Source of the DNA: Candolleomyces eurysporus
Lineage: Eukaryota > Basidiomycota > Agaricomycetes > Agaricales > Psathyrellaceae
NCBI GenBank assembly: GCA_027579435.1
Contig: JANBPK010001302.1
Span: 1 to 30,195, forward strand
Reading direction: 5' to 3'
DNA: 30,195 nt
Shown here: in pieces, positions 8,785 to 18,494 of the stretch
Layout of the letters: each line of letters begins with the position of its first letter
How positions within the stretch are numbered: the first letter of the stretch is position 1
Made by a program: the position numbers and the translations under genes
The notes under the pieces: model-generated
The model's database searches: none
The model's input: the letters and a program-made list of their open reading frames with translations, nothing else
What the model was told of the DNA's origin: nothing

Positions 8785-9704
8785 ATGCGTGCCAGTTCTA
8801 TCTCTGCTGGATTTGTCTTCCTTTCCATCGCTCTTCAAGCATCTGCAGCACCGGTGGTTGGTCACACTTCAATAATCCATTTTTATTGACAAAGAGATCC
8901 TAATTTTTTTCCTTGTTTTCCTCGATCCTTTAGGCCTTCAACGAACCTCGGACTCGACGGAACTTCAAAAGAAAGCTATATGTGAGTCTTCATTTAAATC
9001 ACTACTGCTTGCACAATGTTTACGCTGTTGATATCAGCTGGATCTGTCAGACATTGACAACCGTTATTTCGGTCTGGACGAGCTGGAAGCGCGAGGGAAG
9101 TTCAAGGAAGCGTTCAAGGGAGCATGGAAATCCGTCAAAAAAAAGTGCAAATAAGGTCGCGAGAGGTGCTAAAAAGGTCATCAACTCCCCGGTTACCCAC
9201 AACATCGTCAAATCGGGTTTGCGGGCCGCCGCGGAAGCAGGCGTGAGTAGCATCTTCGGACCAAGCAAAAGGAGTTTGCAGGTATGTGTTCGATGATGTT
9301 GACAGCCGTAAAGGCATTTTATGGGCTGATTGTCTTTACACGTTTCCTGATAGCTCGACCTATCTGAGTTAGACAATCGCGACTTTGATCTGGACGAGCT
9401 CGAAAGACGCGTAGCCCAGAGCAAATGGCAAAAGTTTAAAGATGGTGCTAAAGCGGTTCTCAAATCCCCCGTAACTCAGAGGATTGCCGGCCTCGCTTCC
9501 GCTTTCCTTATGAATAAAATGATTGCAGGCATGCACCAGAAGAGAAGCTTAGAGGTATGATTTGCGTCTTGTAAAGTTTGTCGAGATTCTGGAGTTTGAC
9601 TAAATGTCTGAAATCACTAGCTTGACGCTCCTGAACTGAGCGAACGCGACCTCGACTTTGCCGACTGGTTGCTGGAAGAAAGGAGCTTGGATAGATTGGA
9701 CTGA
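8785..9704 (+). CDS. Gene C: Kex2-type two-core peptide precursor, one-base frameshift in core 1
   Basis: Exons 8785-8856, 8934-8981, 9038-9281, 9354-9554, 9621-9704, in the same order as gene B. Signal peptide MRASSISAGFVFLSIALQAS; basic linker ending NFKRKLY; module 1 starts LDLSDIDNRYFGLDELEAR; module 2 starts LDLSELDNRDFDLDELERR and has hinge LKSPVTQ and end QKRSLE; tail PELSERDLDFADWLLEERS. Exon 3 is 244 nt, one more than a multiple of three. The excess falls at an A8 run (9137-9144): upstream of it the frame encodes the acidic segment, downstream the homologous core (GAKKVINSPVTHNIV, ending SKRSLQ) lies in the next frame. As written, translation stops a few codons after the run. Allowing for the shift, the product would be about 215 aa. 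A homopolymer sequencing error is the simplest explanation; a true null allele is the alternative. Confidence 0.75.
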
Positions 9705-11244
9705 CAGAAATGATCTTTTCGAATTAGTAGTGGAAGAAAGGAGGTTGAGGTTGAGTAGTTTCGAGAAATACAAACAAATTTGTCGATCAAATTCTACAAC
9801 CTGCCGAGCTTTCGAAGCTGCATTCTTCGTTTCAATTTGGCGTTTGCGGCGGGAGCCGAAGGCCAATACCTTCAGTAATACACACACCCAAGCAATCACA
9901 AGCAACGCACATACGCAGCCGTCGGATCCGTTTTTATGATTTCATCTTCGACCATCACCGTTGCGTACCAGGTACGGATGAACATGCCAAGTGCCCCGCT
10001 AGCGCTATTTCATTTGCTCAACTTTGACCGTCGTATGTATGTTTCGTTGAATTTTTCTCGTCGAAAGCGGCTTGGATTGACTCCTGAAATCATGGATGCG
10101 ACCGAATCGCTCGAATACATGGGGGATTTGACACACGTTCTTATGCAAATTCTCGACCCGAGAGGTACTAGATGCAACCCCATTCATGAATAAAATTACA
10201 ACAACATAACTGCATCTGAAAAATTGTTCCTACTGTCATCCTGATGCCTGATGGATCCCCGTGACATATGGACCACTCATTTGTGTTAGGTTATAACTTG
10301 GTAGCCTCAAGATAAGTGTGCGATGCGTACTAGTAGGATCAGGATTAACCCCTCTACTCAATTATTTGTCTTGATTGTTACGATAACTATTGAATGCTCC
10401 CCTAAAACCAACTGAAACAGCCGGTAGTCCCGTTGGCAGTTGGCGGTTTCGCGTGGATACAAGGTGTTCAGCAGTCCTGCATTCACAAACGAATGAACGC
10501 AGTATGTCTCAACATTGAGCCATCGGCCATTTTGTGTGCATCCTCCAGTCAGGTCAGGCACCCCTCAAGATCGGATTCATGGCGGGGTGCCTCGCGCCCG
10601 CTCCTCGTCCGAGCATGTCGCATCATAGCTTTTGCACAACCCTGAGTCAGCATCAACATCAGGATCAGCGCTAGGATCAGCGCTCGCCATCCGAAGTGCC
10701 CTCTTCTCCCCGAGTCAATCTTGTAAGGGATTGTAAGCGAGTTGTAAGTTGTCTATTCCGATTTCTTGGTGAAACATGTACTCGCCGTAACAGCACAGGG
10801 ATCGAGTGTCAAGATACAAGATTCGACGAAAATTTGTATTCAGCGCCCAAGTGATTCTCCGTGCCATCAAGTTGCTCGGTGAGTGGCTCTGTGTCAAGGC
10901 CTTTGCTCCGGAGGCAGCCTAAACTGGGAGGATCGGCTTTCCAAGCTTTCTGCCTGAAGGCTGCCCACCGTGGTGATCGGCCTAGTACTTGTTAACTAAG
11001 GCCTCGCCTGGGGGCAAGACCGTTCGTCGTGGGACGAACAGTAGTCATGTACCAGATATTCTGGTTAACAGTGTTGTTATAGACAACAAAGGACCCTGAG
11101 CGGGTTTGACACTGCTTGAGGATCGTAGATGCTGTTGGAACATGATAGCAGTTTGATAAATGAACTGCCTAGTTCATCAACCATCATTTTCAAAAAAAAC
11201 GCCNTCTCCTGTGTTGCCAAACCCTTGCCCGAGTATGGGAAAGA
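9705..11244. other. Spacer between genes C and D, no gene seen
   Basis: The first part, to about 10140, is duplication-unit flank. From about 10600 onward the sequence shares patches with the region upstream of gene E: CATCAACATCAGGATCAGCG against CATCAGCATCAGGGATC, and GAGTGTCAAGATACA against GAGTGTCAAGTTACA. So the D and E flanks share ancestry. One undetermined base at 11204. No supported coding frame. Confidence 0.4.
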
Positions 11245-11417
11245 TATAAATGAAGACTAGAGTAGCTAAAGGAACCTTAGATCGCTTCTCTCCTCTTGAC
11301 TCTCACAGGGCAGGTCCCAATTCCGAACAATCAAACAAACGTCTTCAACCACGCAGGCCGTGTCTTTGACAACTTTATCTCTATCCCACTCTCGTCTACC
11401 ACCTGAACTTAATAAAT
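11245..11417 (+). promoter_or_regulatory. Gene D promoter and 5' leader
   Basis: TATAAA at 11245-11250, a CT-rich leader, and the shared motif AGGGCAGGTCCCAA (from about 11307). The hairpin of A, B, C, F and G is not clearly present. The segment TGTCTTTGACAACTTTATC before the ATG is essentially identical in gene E, marking D and E as the closest pair. Confidence 0.55.
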
Positions 11418-12371
11418 ATGCGCTCCACCATCGTTTCTGCCTGTCTCCTTGCTTTGACCCTCCTCAGCTCACAGGCCGCTTTGGCCCGACCTATCGTCAG
11501 TCCCATCCCTCATTTTATATGCCCTACTATGCTCACTTACCTCAATTTCGCAGGATTTTGAAGGCAGCACCGAATCCGACTTGGCCCTCAGAAACTCGGA
11601 TATCGTCGCCGATGGGTTGGAAGTCGACGCTCGTAGCGTTGAAGAGGTCGGCTCGACATTCTTTCTATTACAACAGACGGTTGATCTCTTCATGACATCT
11701 ACAGCTCTTCGAACAGCTCGAAGCCCGCACCAAGAGGCTTGCCGGTTCTCCACGAGGTGGTAGACCCGGAGGTTCCCCTCCACGAGGTGGTGCTGCACGA
11801 GGCGGTGCTGCACGAGGTGGCGGACAAAACCAAAGGCAAAGGGCAGGAAACCAGAACCAGAACCGCAACTCTGGAGGACGAAAAAGCACTGGAATCGGGA
11901 GAGCCATTGGCCGTTTCTTGAACTCCGGTACCGGACAGAATATCGCAACCACGATTGCGGGGGGGTATTGCGCAAAGGATAGCAAATGGAGGTCGAGGTG
12001 CTCAGCCCGGTATTGCGGTACGCAACAATCAATCTTTAAATGTGACCTGTTGTCTTACTTTCTCTGCTCTTCTAGCGACGAGAGCTAGAGGAGTACCTTG
12101 AGGCTCGCACTCGTCGTCGTGGAAACGGTGGGGGGCGAAAGAGCACTGGAATCGGGAGAGCCATTGGCCGTTTCATCAAGTCCGATGCTGGACAGAATAT
12201 CGCAAACACGCTTGCGTCGGGCGTTGCGCAAAGAATAGCAAATGGGGGTAGGAATGGTGCTGGTCAGCCCGGATATGTGCGCAAGCAATCAGTCTTTTAA
12301 TGTTACAGAGTGACTCACTTTCTCTGTTCTTCTAGCGCCGGGAGCTTGAGGAGTACCTCGAGACTCAGTAA
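11418..12371 (+). CDS. Gene D: secreted Gly/Arg-rich two-core peptide precursor, frameshift in core 1
   Basis: Exons 11418-11495, 11554-11646, 11705-12017, 12076-12276, 12336-12371; phase 0 throughout; 239 aa if the shift is ignored. Signal peptide MRSTIVSACLLALTLLSSQA; acidic exon 2 (GLEVDARSVEE). Exon 3 starts LFEQLEARTKR, then has a Gly/Arg/Asn/Gln-rich stretch (PRGGAARGGAARGGG), then a core beginning STGIGRAIGRFLNSGTGQNI. Exon 4 starts RRELEEYLEAR and repeats the core (STGIGRAIGRFIKSDAGQNI; VAQRIANGG). Exon 5 is RRELEEYLETQ and stop. The RR at each exon start is a natural dibasic cleavage site. Exon 3 is 313 nt, one too many. The excess base lies at a G7 run (11959-11965), after which the conserved IAQRIANGG lies in the shifted frame. 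The first intron-2 donor (GTCGGC) is weak. Confidence 0.7.
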
Positions 12372-12764
12372 GAGCAAACAAGGACTCCGGCTTTGGGAAG
12401 GCCTTCGATCATAATACCTTAAACTCTGAAACCGGACAGACGGTTGCGACCATCGTGAAGGCGAGATGACTATTGGCTTTCTTGATCTCGAGCGTGTACT
12501 CGTATCTAGTAGATATGTCAATCGAAAAGTGAAGATAGAGCGATGGAGGTCGAAAGCCAAGTCAGCATCTCGTGAATGGGAAGATGATATACGTGCAGAA
12601 TATTTGAATTAAGATCTAAACATAGGCGAATGTCATTTGAAGGATTCGCTCTCACCGCTGATGTCGGTGAAGTCACCGGCGGCACTTGCGCAAAACCTCT
12701 GCCACAACAGGTAACGGCATGAACAGATAAAGAAATGGTGTATTAATTTCATTGATGAACGGGA
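12372..12764. other. 3' flank of gene D, no gene seen
   Basis: Resembles the 3' flank of gene E: ATCGAAAAGTGAAGATAGAG occurs at about 12521 and 16158. No coding frame is supported. Confidence 0.45.
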
Positions 12765-12935
12765 GATGAAGGTTGGTTGCAAGGCAGATCGACGTTTGGC
12801 AACTTTCCAGTATGATCAGCATACGAGTGTCCCCACCAGCGTCCACAAAAGCGGATGGATACCCATAAAAGTGGGGAAGAACGAAAGGCTGACGAGCCTC
12901 TGCGCAAGTAGCAAGCTTGTCTTACAAATTGAAGG
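12765..12935 (+). promoter_or_regulatory. Relic promoter of a lost F-like gene
   Basis: The sequence GGGAGATGAAGGTTGGTTGC, then GTTGGCAACTTTCCAG, then CCCATAAAAGTGGGGAAGAA matches in order the promoter of gene F (GGGAGATGGAGACCGGTCGC, GTTGGCAACTTCCCGG, GACATAAAAGCGGGGGTGAA). The following AAGTAGCAAGCTTGTCTTAC looks like a decayed version of the leader hairpin region. No F-like signal peptide or coding exon follows, so this appears to be the fossil of an F paralog that once followed gene D. Confidence 0.5.
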
Positions 12936-13531
12936 GCCATCAGTACAAATTTGGTCAGTAGAGAAGCTACATCTGGTCAAGATCCGTAGAAGATATCATC
13001 AGACAAGCTGGCTTCAGCGAGATGTTCGCTTTTCGTCCTCTTGGTATCATCCCGACCAAGCCCAGCTCTACCGTTTGGGGGAGTCGGCCTCGCCGCCGAC
13101 CCACTACTTCTTAATGAAGGACGTGTATTTGCATTCGTGTCCTGTATTTCCTTTTCGACTGTGCGCGTTCGCTGAGTCCAATTCAGATCAGACTTGGGCA
13201 AAGCTCAGGTGGCGCCGTGGCGGTGCCGCGACGGGTGCGAAGGCGGAAATCAAGTTACAACGCTTCGCGAGGCTCGAGATCATAGCCTGTGTTCCAACTT
13301 CGTCTCCACTGTTTCCTGATCTTGTCCATGTGAATCTCCAGGCAATTGCGGAGTTCGTGATCAGTCCCACCTCAAATTGATGGATGGTANTTTTAAGTGC
13401 CGTTGGAGGGGTATTACTATATTCACTGCTTCTATCCCTCCATTCCAGGAAGCAGTCTTAGTCCAAGATATGTCATCGTTGCCCATACGCTTCTGACTTG
13501 AATTTTGGATAATCAAGTCCACAGCCAGTGG

Positions 13532-13675
13532 ATGCGACCGCATCGTTCAATAGTGTTCGGAGATTCGAAATTCCCGCAGGCCTTTCGGGTTGGCATGCAG
13601 GCTTTGGTCATGCTCGCTGACACCTCCATCGTTATCTTCGCCCAGGCTACGACGCACGATAGTGGTCAGGTTTGA
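13532..13675 (+). CDS. Short protein-like ORF or gene fragment, unrecognised
   Basis: A 47-residue frame from an ATG at 13532 reads MRPHRSIVFGDSKFPQAF, then a hydrophobic stretch ALVMLADTSIVIFAQATTH, and stops at TGA 13673-13675. Its composition looks more like real protein than its surroundings, so it may be an exon or relic. I recognise no family and see no flanking exons. Confidence 0.2.
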   Translation: MRPHRSIVFGDSKFPQAFRVGMQALVMLADTSIVIFAQATTHDSGQV

Positions 13676-13790
13676 TCTTGGTTTTTTCTTTCATGCGCGT
13701 CGCGCAAGGGGGCTTGGAATAGTCGTTGCTAGCTGTCAGTTATCTACCGAAGACTTGCCTCTGAGCGGAAACGTTCCGGGTGGACCTTTG

Positions 13791-13846
13791 ACTGTCAGTT
13801 TACTGACAGTACTAATGGAGGAATGCGTTTTCAGGACGCATTCTCC
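13791..13846. repeat. Two adjacent hairpins
   Basis: ACTGTCAGT/ACTGACAGT (13791-13799 and 13802-13810) forms a perfect 9-bp stem with a 2-nt loop. GAATGCGT/ACGCATTC (13821-13828 and 13836-13843) forms an 8-bp stem, extendable by GGA/TCC across a bulge. Role unknown; possibly a transposon end or chance. Confidence 0.4.
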
Positions 13847-15051
13847 CTTATTACAGGCGTTTATTTTTCTAGTGATTTCACACTGCGAAGAGGTCCAATG
13901 GAAAGTTCAACAGCACTCCTCTATCGAAGCGAAGAATCTTCCAGTAATCAAAGGGTATGTATCAAGACAAAAGACGCATGGAATTGATGGGGTGTACCTA
14001 TAAGTTCTTGAGTACTCCACCTGCTGGCTCTTATGCTGTGCCCGTTGAGAGCAGAATATCAGCAGCGTTTCATTGATACATTCTATAGAGGGGCTAATGC
14101 GAGCATCTCAGTGAAAGCATGAGCCTCTACAGTGTTCGTAATGGATTGAACAGTGGTTCAGCTTCTCCCTTGGCTATTTCCAAGGGAAGGACACTTCTGG
14201 CACCAGGGAGAGTGTCTGTTGAATTGCGTCGAAACGGGCAACACGTTTGACGAGCTCTCTGGCGTAGCGTCCCGTTTTGTACGTCTTTAAGTCTGAGCCG
14301 AAATAGTCCTTAGTTGAGGCCTGAAGATTATAACGCAAGGCCGGAAGGATATGCCCCGTTCCCCCAGCCAACGTTCAACGGCCACGAATGGCCGGCTCAG
14401 GCCTTTGAACTCCGGTCCCTTGCGAAGCAAAAACTAAATCAAACCTGGCCAGTGATCACTCCACTTATAACTTCCTACCTACCAGGGTCGCTTTGCGTCA
14501 TCGCTCGCTCAGCTGGTGCCTCATGTCTACAACCACCCCAAATCAGCATCAGCATCAGGGATCTTAGCAGCCAGAAGCCGCCCCGAAACCATTGCTTAAA
14601 GTTGTAATTAGTTGCAAGTTGCTTAGCGGCTTGGTACAGCTTGGGAATTGCGCTTCTCCGAACAGCTTGAGTGTCAAGTTACAGGATTCCACAACGATCG
14701 GAGCCACTGGTAACCGGCATCCAGTCGGCCATGGGTATCGCGGCTGATACAATATGTAACAGTGCCGACGATTTTCTTGGGAGGGAGGCTACGCCGAGGA
14801 GCCGGCTTGCTATTAAAAAGGTCTCCCCTGGGGTAATCGTCGCCAGAAAAAGGTACTAGACATCTGCTAACTGCTAAATATCCATTAGAGACCAGGGTGC
14901 CGAACAATCCAGGGTATCATTGCCAATGGAGTCTCATTGAGGAGTACAATGATCGTTGTCTGATGGTTGAATATTGAATTGCTTGGTTCATCAAGCATCA
15001 TTGAAACACTTTGTCATCGCATCGCTGCCAAGCCCTTGTCGGTATGGAAGA

Positions 15052-15229
15052 TATAAATGAGGACGGGGGCAACCACATGAACTCCAGGTCGTCTCTCTCC
15101 TCTCTCGACTCTAGTAGGGCTGGTCCCCATTGCAAACAATCGAACAAACCTCTTCAACCACGCAGGTCGTGTCTTTGACAACTTTATCTCTATCCCACTC
15201 TTCCTGTCTACGACTTCATCTCAGTAAAC
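15052..15229 (+). promoter_or_regulatory. Gene E promoter and 5' leader
   Basis: TATAAA at 15052-15057, a CT-rich leader, the shared motif TAGGGCTGGTCCCCATT (from about 15115), then AACCACGCAGGTCGTGTC and TTTGACAACTTTATCTCTAT, nearly identical to gene D. Confidence 0.55.
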
Positions 15230-16105
15230 ATGCGCTCCACAATCGTTTCCGCTGGCCTCCTCGCTTTGACTCTCCTCACTTCCCAAGCCGCTTTGGCCCG
15301 ACCTATCGTCAGCCCCATCCCCTCATTCTATCTGCCATATACTCACATACCTCAATTACGCAGGCTATCGAGGGCAACACCGAGGCCGACTTGGCCCTTC
15401 GAAACTCGGATATCGTCGCCGATGGGTTGGAGGTCGAAGCACGTAGCATTGACGAGGTTCGTTCGGCATTCTTCCCAATTTACAACGGACGGCTGACCTT
15501 TGCATGTCCTACAGCTCTTCGACCAGCTCGAGGCCCGCGCCAAGACCAAGGCTAAGCAGAGAGCTGGTAATTCTGGTGCGAAACCACGAGGTGGTGGCCA
15601 GAACAGGCAAAGAACTCAGAACCAGAACCGCAACTCTCGCCCACGAAATGGTGGCCAGACCAGGCAAAGAAACCAGGGCCAGAATCGCAACTCTGGGTCG
15701 CGGCAGCGAAACGGACCAAGCACGCTGGGCAGGATCTTGCGCTCGCCTGTGACTAGTAACATTGCAACCACGCTTGCTGGAGGTGTTGCACAGAGGATCG
15801 CGGGTGGTGGTGCTCCCCCTGCTGAGGGTGTTGAGGTAAGCAAGCGAAAGCACCCGTTGAATTCATGAATCAGGTTACTCACCTCGTTGCCCTTTTAGCG
15901 ACGAGAATTTGAGGAGTACCTCGAAGCTCGCACCCGTGTTAAGGGCAACCGAAGGCAGAGCGCCCCCAGACAGAGCACCCCACGCACGAGCTCTGGCATT
16001 GGGAGGACCCTCAACCGTGTCTTGAACTCTCAAACTGGGCAGACGGTTGTGTCCACTTTGGCGGACGGTGTTGCACAGAGAATCGCTAACGGAAGTCAGG
16101 GCTAA
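15230..16105 (+). CDS. Gene E: secreted Asn/Gln/Arg-rich two-core peptide precursor (intact)
   Basis: Exons 15230-15307, 15364-15456, 15515-15835, 15899-16105; phase 0; 232 aa. Signal peptide MRSTIVSAGLLALTLLTSQA (1-22), acidic exon 2 (27-57, GLEVEARSIDE). Exon 3 (58-164) starts LFDQLEARAK, then carries about two and a half copies of a roughly 20-residue Gln/Asn/Arg/Gly repeat (GGQNRQRTQNQNRNS; GGQTRQRNQGQNRNS), then a core STLGRILRSPVTSNIATTL followed by GGVAQRIAGGG. Exon 4 (165-232) starts RREFEEYLEAR and ends with a second core (SGIGRTLNRVLNSQTGQTV; VAQRIANGSQG). The SPVT hinge links this subfamily to genes A-C. It lacks the short final exon of gene D, ending straight after core 2. All frames are intact, which makes it the best reference for D. 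Function unknown; a secreted cationic peptide source is inferred. Confidence 0.85.
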
Positions 16106-16507
16106 TTATCCAATGGCTATGTTAATTACGAGCGTGTTGAATTAGTAGATATCCCAATCGAAAAGTGAAGATAGAGTGATGTGGGTCGATTGAGAACGTG
16201 ACGCTTGAAGACGATCTCCCTAAACGATTAGCAGTCTGGTATCCTGCAGAGCCCATATCTTGATGGTTTCAATCAGAGTCAATCAATGTGAAGATGGTTT
16301 CCTCATACCGTCGGTGTTGGTGAACTGAGACGAGGCCCATTTGCGGCGCTTGAAACCCATGAATAACCTGATGAACAGATTAAAATGGTGTGCACACAAC
16401 TGATGTCCGGGAGATGGAGACCGGTCGCAAGCCGGATTGACGGTTGGCAACTTCCCGGCTTATTTAACGGGAAAATGGACCTATCAGCACCTACAAATGA
16501 GAGTAGA
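16106..16507. other. Spacer between genes E and F
   Basis: 3' flank of E (shared with D) running into the upstream region of F (shared with the relic at 12765). No gene is seen. Confidence 0.5.
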
Positions 16508-16681
16508 CATAAAAGCGGGGGTGAATGAAGGGTTGGACAGCAAGAAGCAGGTCTTCTCTCACTCCCTAAAACTTCTACACATTCAATTCAATTGGGCAGG
16601 TCCCTCAGAGCATACTTTTTCAATAATTAAATCAACTCGCCTCCTCCCTTAGCCCCACTTCTTCATTTTAACCAACCCAAA
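16508..16681 (+). promoter_or_regulatory. Gene F promoter and 5' leader
   Basis: CATAAAAG at 16508-16515 stands in the TATA position. The hairpin AGAAGCAGGTCTTCT lies at 16543-16557, followed by TTGGGCAGGTCCCTCAGAGC (from about 16592), the family leader motif. No clear 5'-UTR intron. Confidence 0.55.
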
Positions 16682-17285
16682 ATGCGTACCAATTTCATCT
16701 CCACTGGTTTCCTCGTCCTCGCCGTGATGGCTTTCCAAGTATCTGCGGCACCCGTGGTCAGTCGTTTCTCAAACTGAGGTATAATTGTAGGCGCCGACTT
16801 CTTCAGATTTTCACTGTACGCCAGCTATCATTGGAGCCAAACCCCAACGTCAGACGAAGCATGCAGGTGAGCGGTAGCTTAGTGGTGTGGGCTTCGCTCT
16901 GATGCGTCAACTCCGCTTTGTTAGGGTGATATTTCGGATCTCAAAATGCGGGAATTGGAGTTTTTGGAAAGGAACCTTGAAGAAGACCTTCTGCCCAGAG
17001 CACGGCTGCTTGGGGAGATGAACAGTGGCAAGTCCCATGATTTACATGTAGGTGTTTCATCCATACCATCTTCTCTCAAAGGAAACCATTGGTTACTCAC
17101 TCGTTTTTATCTAGCCCTCCGACCTCAGGTTGAGCGGACGCGATCTGCAAGGCCTTCTCGAGCTTGATGAGCGCGACCTCGAAGACCTTGAGGGCAGGTT
17201 CGTCGTTCTGCCCATGCTTGCCAAATGGGGACCGACAGCTTTTCGGGCGGCTCAGGCGGTGTACAAGAAGGTTCGAGGCCAGTAG
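16682..17285 (+). CDS. Gene F: small divergent family member with a single C-terminal cationic core
   Basis: Exons 16682-16756, 16825-16866, 16925-17047, 17115-17285; all phase 0; 136 aa. Signal peptide MRTNFISTGFLVLAVMAFQV (1-22, ending SAAPV) is clearly related to A-C. Exon 2 (26-39) ends VRRSMQ, the equivalent of the basic linker. Exon 3 (40-80) is acidic, MRELEFLERNLEEDL then LPRARLLGEM. Exon 4 (81-136) begins with an acidic run (LELDERDLEDLEGR) and ends with a cationic stretch VLPMLAKWGPTAFRAAQAVY followed by KKVRGQ and stop. A Gly-Pro sits centrally where the Ser-Pro hinge is in the others. Cleavage after EGR would free one peptide of about 29 residues. The shared leader and promoter support family membership; the rest of the sequence is strongly diverged. 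Confidence 0.65.
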
Positions 17286-18265
17286 AGTAACCGAGTAGAG
17301 AGCCGTTGATATGCGCCATCGTGCAGAGCGCGAAGCTGCTTAGAATAGAAAGAATATCGTACTTTGTTCTACATCCCAGTTTTATACTCGAGCGTGAAGT
17401 CAAGATTTGCAGGAAACAATCCTCAAGATTCTAATCAATGGTGTTAACTGTCCAAGAAAGAGTTTACGGTCGCATGTAACATACTGTTGGAAGAGAATTG
17501 CCAACGGGTCAATCACTCGGAATACGGCCTGAGGTCGTGCCTGGCACATAACTCCCCGCATGCAAAGGCGTTAAGCCAAAGTCAAGTTGATTCCGCAAAT
17601 GGCGGTAACACCTTGAACGCCAAGGGAGCCTCATCTCGCCAGGTAGCATCGTGATCTCGTAATTGACAAATTGATTCCAACGGAACGACGAAAAATAATT
17701 CCACGATGGAGATGATACATCTGTGCGGAATGTGCGGGTATGATTGAAGGAGTGATTGCAAATATTCAGACAGTCTATCGAATCTAAATATTACGGGAGG
17801 GGGCGTATTGTCTCGTAGATGGACAGACAGTCGGCGTCAACATCATACCCACTTCCGTGTCGGATCGCTTCGGCGGAGTCACTGGACTCCTAGGGCTGCC
17901 CCATTATCCCGTCGAAGGAAAACTATGCATAACTTATGCATGTATCAATCGTAGAAACAAGATCATAGGGAGAGAAATTAAGATTGAAGCTCACGCCCTC
18001 AAGACCTCGGAGAGCTGCCATAGACGTCAGTAGCCTGTTGATAATCAACAAAGGATGTATCACCTAGTAGGGCTATCTTCATAAGCCTTTCAGCAGCCGA
18101 TAAGGAAGGACCCTCTGGCACCCATAGCCACCGCCTACAGGAACCTGATGAACAGATACGAACAGCCGAAAGTGGACAGCAACCAACACACTGGTGGTGA
18201 TGAAAGAAATTGAAGATGTTACTTGATGCACCTACAAGTCCACTGAGCCAAACACCTCAGCAGGG
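17286..18265. other. Spacer between genes F and G, no gene seen
   Basis: No supported frame. Toward 18130 the sequence (AACCTGATGAACAGAT) matches the F upstream flank (AACCTGATGAACAGATT at about 16366), showing that G and F upstream regions are related. Confidence 0.45.
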
Positions 18266-18494
18266 TATAAAGCGAGCATGGATTGGAGAGTTTGAAGCCA
18301 AGAAGCAGGTCTTCTCTCTCGTTCTCCTACTCTCCCAACACCATTCTCAGCAGGGCCGGTCCCTAAAAAGAGCAGACACTTTCAACAAATAAAGAAATCT
18401 ATCCTTCAAATACACCTTTCCAACCTCAAATAGCCAGTAAGTCGACATTGTACCCAGGACTAAAGCAGGAAAACTGAGGAATGCTGCGGTAGAA
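18266..18494 (+). promoter_or_regulatory. Gene G promoter and 5' leader
   Basis: TATAAAG at 18266-18272, hairpin AGAAGCAGGTCTTCT at 18301-18315, motif CAGGGCCGGTCCCTAAA (from 18351), and a 5'-UTR intron 18437-18492 (GTAAGT...GGTAG, 56 nt) ending two bases before the ATG. Confidence 0.6.

Larger units (their letters stand above)
7458..10140. repeat. Tandem duplication, copy 2 (contains gene C and a MITE)
   Basis: Counterpart of 4640-7210. The shared start is GCCTTCGCTTTGGTCGAAGG (7471-7490). It differs from copy 1 by an inserted 261-bp element at 7556-7816 and many smaller changes. Gene C sits where gene B does in copy 1. Confidence 0.75.
12936..15051. other. Spacer between genes D and E, no supported gene
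   Basis: Several open frames occur on both strands, but none shows a recognisable family, a signal peptide or paralog support. The notable items (a 47-codon fragment at 13532-13675 and two adjacent hairpins at 13791-13846) are listed separately. One undetermined base at 13390. From about 14500 the sequence shares patches with the upstream flank of gene D. Confidence 0.4.

Noticed and set aside
11469..12032. Minus-strand 187-codon frame across gene D
   Set aside because: The plus strand has the signal peptide, splice sites and paralogs. The antisense frame is a by-product of the Gly/Arg-rich repeats.
13590..14003. 137-codon plus-strand frame in the D-E spacer
   Set aside because: No domain, no signal peptide, low-quality composition, and it crosses two strong hairpins.
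15575..15720. CRISPR-like or satellite array
   Set aside because: The repeats are coding, imperfect and in frame within gene E; this is a eukaryotic low-complexity tract.
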